DNA of 64,000 bases. It comes from CAVURS01 sp963795385. GTDB taxonomy: Bacteria; Actinomycetota; Actinomycetes; Actinomycetales; CAVURS01. The notes beneath the pieces are model-generated. The model was not told the DNA's origin. It made no database searches and was given only the letters and a program-made list of their open reading frames with translations. The position numbers were made by a program, and so were the translations under genes. This document shows, piece by piece, positions 62,356 to 64,000 of this stretch. Where the stretch lies: assembly GCA_963795385.1 (NCBI GenBank), contig CAWCHK010000005.1, positions 62,001 to 126,000 on the forward strand, written 5' to 3'. Position 1 is the stretch's first letter. Each line of letters starts with the position of its first letter.

Positions 62356-63222
62356 GTGCCCGAGGGCGACGTCGTCTGGCGGACCGCGCAGCGGCTGCAC
62401 GCGGCCCTGGCCGGCCGCGCGGTGATCCGGAGCGACCTGCGCTGGCCCTCGCTGGCGACGGCCGACCTGACCGGTCGGACCGTCACGGCCGTGGTCGCTC
62501 GGGGCAAGCACATCCTGATCCGCCTCGGCCCTCTCCAGGACAGCGACGAGGGCAGCGGCGGACTGACCTTGCACTCCCACCTGCGGATGGAGGGCAGCTG
62601 GCGGGTCGACCGCACCGACCAGCCGCGGCGTCGCGAGTCCCACGACGTCCGGGCCGTGCTGGCCAACGCGGAGTGGACGGTCACCGGCAGCCGGCTCGGC
62701 ATGCTCGACCTCGTTCCGACGAGCGAGGAACGCACGCTGGTCGGGCATCTCGGCCCGGACATCCTCGGCGTGGACTGGGATCTGGCCCAGGTCCTGGCCA
62801 ACCTGCGGACCGAGCCCGCACGCGCCGTCGGCGACGCCCTCCTGGATCAGCGGGTCATCGCCGGCATCGGCACGTTCTACCTGGCTGAGACCCTGTTCCT
62901 GGTCGGCCGGACACCGTGGACACCGGTCGCGGAGCTGAGCGAGCCGGAGCGGCAGCGGGTCGTCGAGCGGGCCCACCGGCTGCTGCATCTGAACCGGGAC
63001 CGCGTGGTCCAGGTCACGACGGGCCTCGCCCGGCCGGGGCAGGAGTGCTTCGTCCACGGCCGCTCAGGCCTGCCGTGCCGGCGGTGCGGGACGACGGTGC
63101 GAGTGGCCATGCTCGGCTCACCGCCGCGGGACCGGACCGCCTTCTACTGCCCGAGCTGCCAGGCCGGCCCGGCACCGACGGACGACGGCCGCCCGCAGCG
63201 CCCGCTGGGGTCGCGGTCCTAG
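62356..63222 (+). CDS. Fpg/Nei family DNA glycosylase (Nei2-type)
   Basis: The 288-residue glycosylase/AP lyase starts MPEGDVVWRTAQRLHAAL, with the catalytic N-terminal Pro and Glu of the family. VVARGKHILIRLG and LTLHSHLRMEGSWRV follow. The helix-two-turn-helix region includes LLDQRVIAGIGTFYLAE. A zinc finger with four Cys is at PCRRCGTTVRVAM and FYCPSCQAGP. It removes oxidised pyrimidines. It is 12 nt downstream of lhr, a pair known from mycobacteria, so coupled transcription and a joint repair role are likely. The start GTG 62356 is used. Confidence 0.93.
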   Translation: MPEGDVVWRTAQRLHAALAGRAVIRSDLRWPSLATADLTGRTVTAVVARGKHILIRLGPLQDSDEGSGGLTLHSHLRMEGSWRVDRTDQPRRRESHDVRAVLANAEWTVTGSRLGMLDLVPTSEERTLVGHLGPDILGVDWDLAQVLANLRTEPARAVGDALLDQRVIAGIGTFYLAETLFLVGRTPWTPVAELSEPERQRVVERAHRLLHLNRDRVVQVTTGLARPGQECFVHGRSGLPCRRCGTTVRVAMLGSPPRDRTAFYCPSCQAGPAPTDDGRPQRPLGSRS

Positions 63223-63268
63223 CCGGCAAGCTGCTAGGCGGCAGGAGTACTAGAGCCAGGGGTAAGGA

Positions 63269-63574
63269 CTAGGCGGCCGAGACGAAAGCCTGGGCGCGAC
63301 CGGAGGCCACCGGCAGGGCCGCGACCGAGGCGGTGGCCTGCTCGGCGACCGCCACCCGCTCGGAGACCTGGCTGAGCACCTCGGACAGCGGCAGCTCCAG
63401 CGCGCCGCAGATGGACGCGAGCAGCTCCGAGGACGCTTCCTTCTGACCCCGCTCGACCTCGCTCAGATAGCCCAGCGAGACACGGGCGGCCCCGGAGACC
63501 TGGCGCAGGGTGCGTCCCTGGCTCTGTCGCTGCTCGCGCAGCACGTCGCCGATCTCATGTCGGAGCAGAACCAT
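63269..63574 (-). CDS. clgR: ClgR-type XRE transcriptional activator
   Basis: The 101-residue protein is an XRE HTH regulator: VLREQRQSQGRTLRQVSGAARVSLGYLSEVERGQKEASSELLASICGALELPL. The C-terminal tail ends AFVSAA; two terminal alanines fit the known ClpP-dependent turnover of ClgR in actinomycetes. ClgR activates clp and other protease genes. ATG 63574 is preceded by GGGAGG. It is next to cinA, the normal place. A candidate operator lies 88 nt upstream. Confidence 0.93.
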   Translation of the reverse strand: MVLLRHEIGDVLREQRQSQGRTLRQVSGAARVSLGYLSEVERGQKEASSELLASICGALELPLSEVLSQVSERVAVAEQATASVAALPVASGRAQAFVSAA

Positions 63575-63661
63575 CACGCCTCCCTTCGCCGGGGTGCCGT
63601 CGGACCGCTCCAGCGGTCCGCTCGGCTGGCCGGTGCGCCGGTCGAACATCGGGTGCCGGGC

Positions 63662-63675
63662 CTTCGCGGGCGAAG
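63662..63675. promoter_or_regulatory. Candidate ClgR operator (CTTCGC-GG-GCGAAG)
   Basis: A perfect inverted repeat CTTCGCGGGCGAAG lies 88 nt upstream of the clgR start, in the region between clgR and cinA. Known ClgR sites have CGC..GCG cores, which this contains. Autoregulation is plausible. Confidence 0.5.
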
Positions 63676-63801
63676 TCCCGGCGGGTGCGTGACCACGGTA
63701 CCCCGCCGGGCGGACAAACGAGCGCTGGGGAGCAGTGCGTGCCATGTCTGGGTCAACCACCGCTCGGGCCTGGTTTCTTCCGTCCGCCCGCCCTGAACCG
63801 G

Positions 63802-64000
63802 TCAGCTGCGCAGCTGGTCGGCCAACAGCTCCAGAGCCAGGACGACGGTCGTCCACCGGATCTGCTGCCGGTCGCCCTCCAGGGTCGCGTCACCGGCCCG
63901 GCCCTCGACGCGTCGCCCGGTGGGCGCGTGGACCGCGACGTACACCGTGCCGGGCGGGTGGCCGTCCTGCGGGTCCGGCCCGGCCACTCCGGTGGTAGCG
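63802..64000 (-). CDS. cinA: CinA family protein, C-terminal end (cut by window edge)
   Basis: The last 66 codons are seen: ATTGVAGPDPQDGHPPGTVYVAV, EGDRQQIRWTTVVLALELLADQL and stop. TGVAGPxxQxGxPxGTV is the diagnostic motif of the CinA C-terminal (nicotinamide mononucleotide deamidase, PncC) domain. The N-terminal part is off the window, so whether a full two-domain CinA or a stand-alone PncC is encoded cannot be told. It is followed by clgR, the conserved actinobacterial order. Confidence 0.9.
   Translation of the reverse strand, partial: ATTGVAGPDPQDGHPPGTVYVAVHAPTGRRVEGRAGDATLEGDRQQIRWTTVVLALELLADQLRS

Overview
The window is chromosomal DNA from a very GC-rich actinomycete (Actinomycetota). 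This rests on strong G/C bias at third codon positions, frequent GTG starts, actinobacterial-type LexA (SOS) boxes, a B12-dependent ribonucleotide reductase paired with NrdR, and the conserved order cinA-clgR ... DUF3046-recA-recX ... miaB-miaA-dapF ... hflX ... lexA/LysM-nrdR-nrdJ. The genus cannot be fixed from the sequence alone. I see no rRNA, tRNA, CRISPR array, insertion sequence or prophage, and no gene-free stretch longer than about 300 bases.

Region 1 (1-12.7 kb) is accessory. On the minus strand there is a 42-residue protein, an ECF sigma factor and the start of a further gene. On the plus strand there is a family-A polymerase-like gene, a subtilisin-like (S8) peptidase and a TPR-CHAT (caspase-like) protein whose start overlaps the peptidase stop. 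The 42-residue protein ends in SHVAGFEPVD, and the hexapeptide SHVAGF occurs twice in the peptidase just before its catalytic Asp. This shared tag between a tiny protein and a protease next to a caspase-like gene is the best candidate here for an undescribed system. Then come an MFS transporter, a fused response regulator/thioredoxin reductase overlapping a cyclic-nucleotide-binding histidine kinase, and an aldo/keto reductase. About 17 single-base frameshifts fall in this stretch, in five genes. Protein-level conservation simply hops between frames, so consensus error or very recent decay are both possible.

Region 2 (13-32.6 kb) holds intact metabolic and envelope genes: PAC2 protein, matrixin-like metalloprotease, L,D-transpeptidase, alpha/beta hydrolase, SDR, a serine-rich repeat protein with a GT39-like membrane protein, HrpA helicase, OsmC, a secreted ScyD-like propeller, a methyltransferase, an ECF42-type sigma with its DGPF/YciI partner, a NERD protein, a DoxX protein, a GT87-like membrane protein, a second aldo/keto reductase and two small conserved proteins.

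Region 3 (32.7-64 kb) is the housekeeping DNA-repair and tRNA-modification block: nrdJ-nrdR with tandem NrdR boxes; a LysM (ChiZ-like) gene and lexA diverging from two LexA boxes; dinG, hflX, gamma-glutamyltransferase, dapF, miaA, miaB, an ECF sigma/anti-sigma pair, recX, recA (with LexA box), DUF3046, a three-gene ABC exporter, a secreted propeller protein, lhr, a Nei2-type glycosylase, clgR (with a candidate operator) and the 3' end of cinA. Frameshifts here are limited to gamma-glutamyltransferase (1), recX (1, probable) and the first kilobase of lhr (3).
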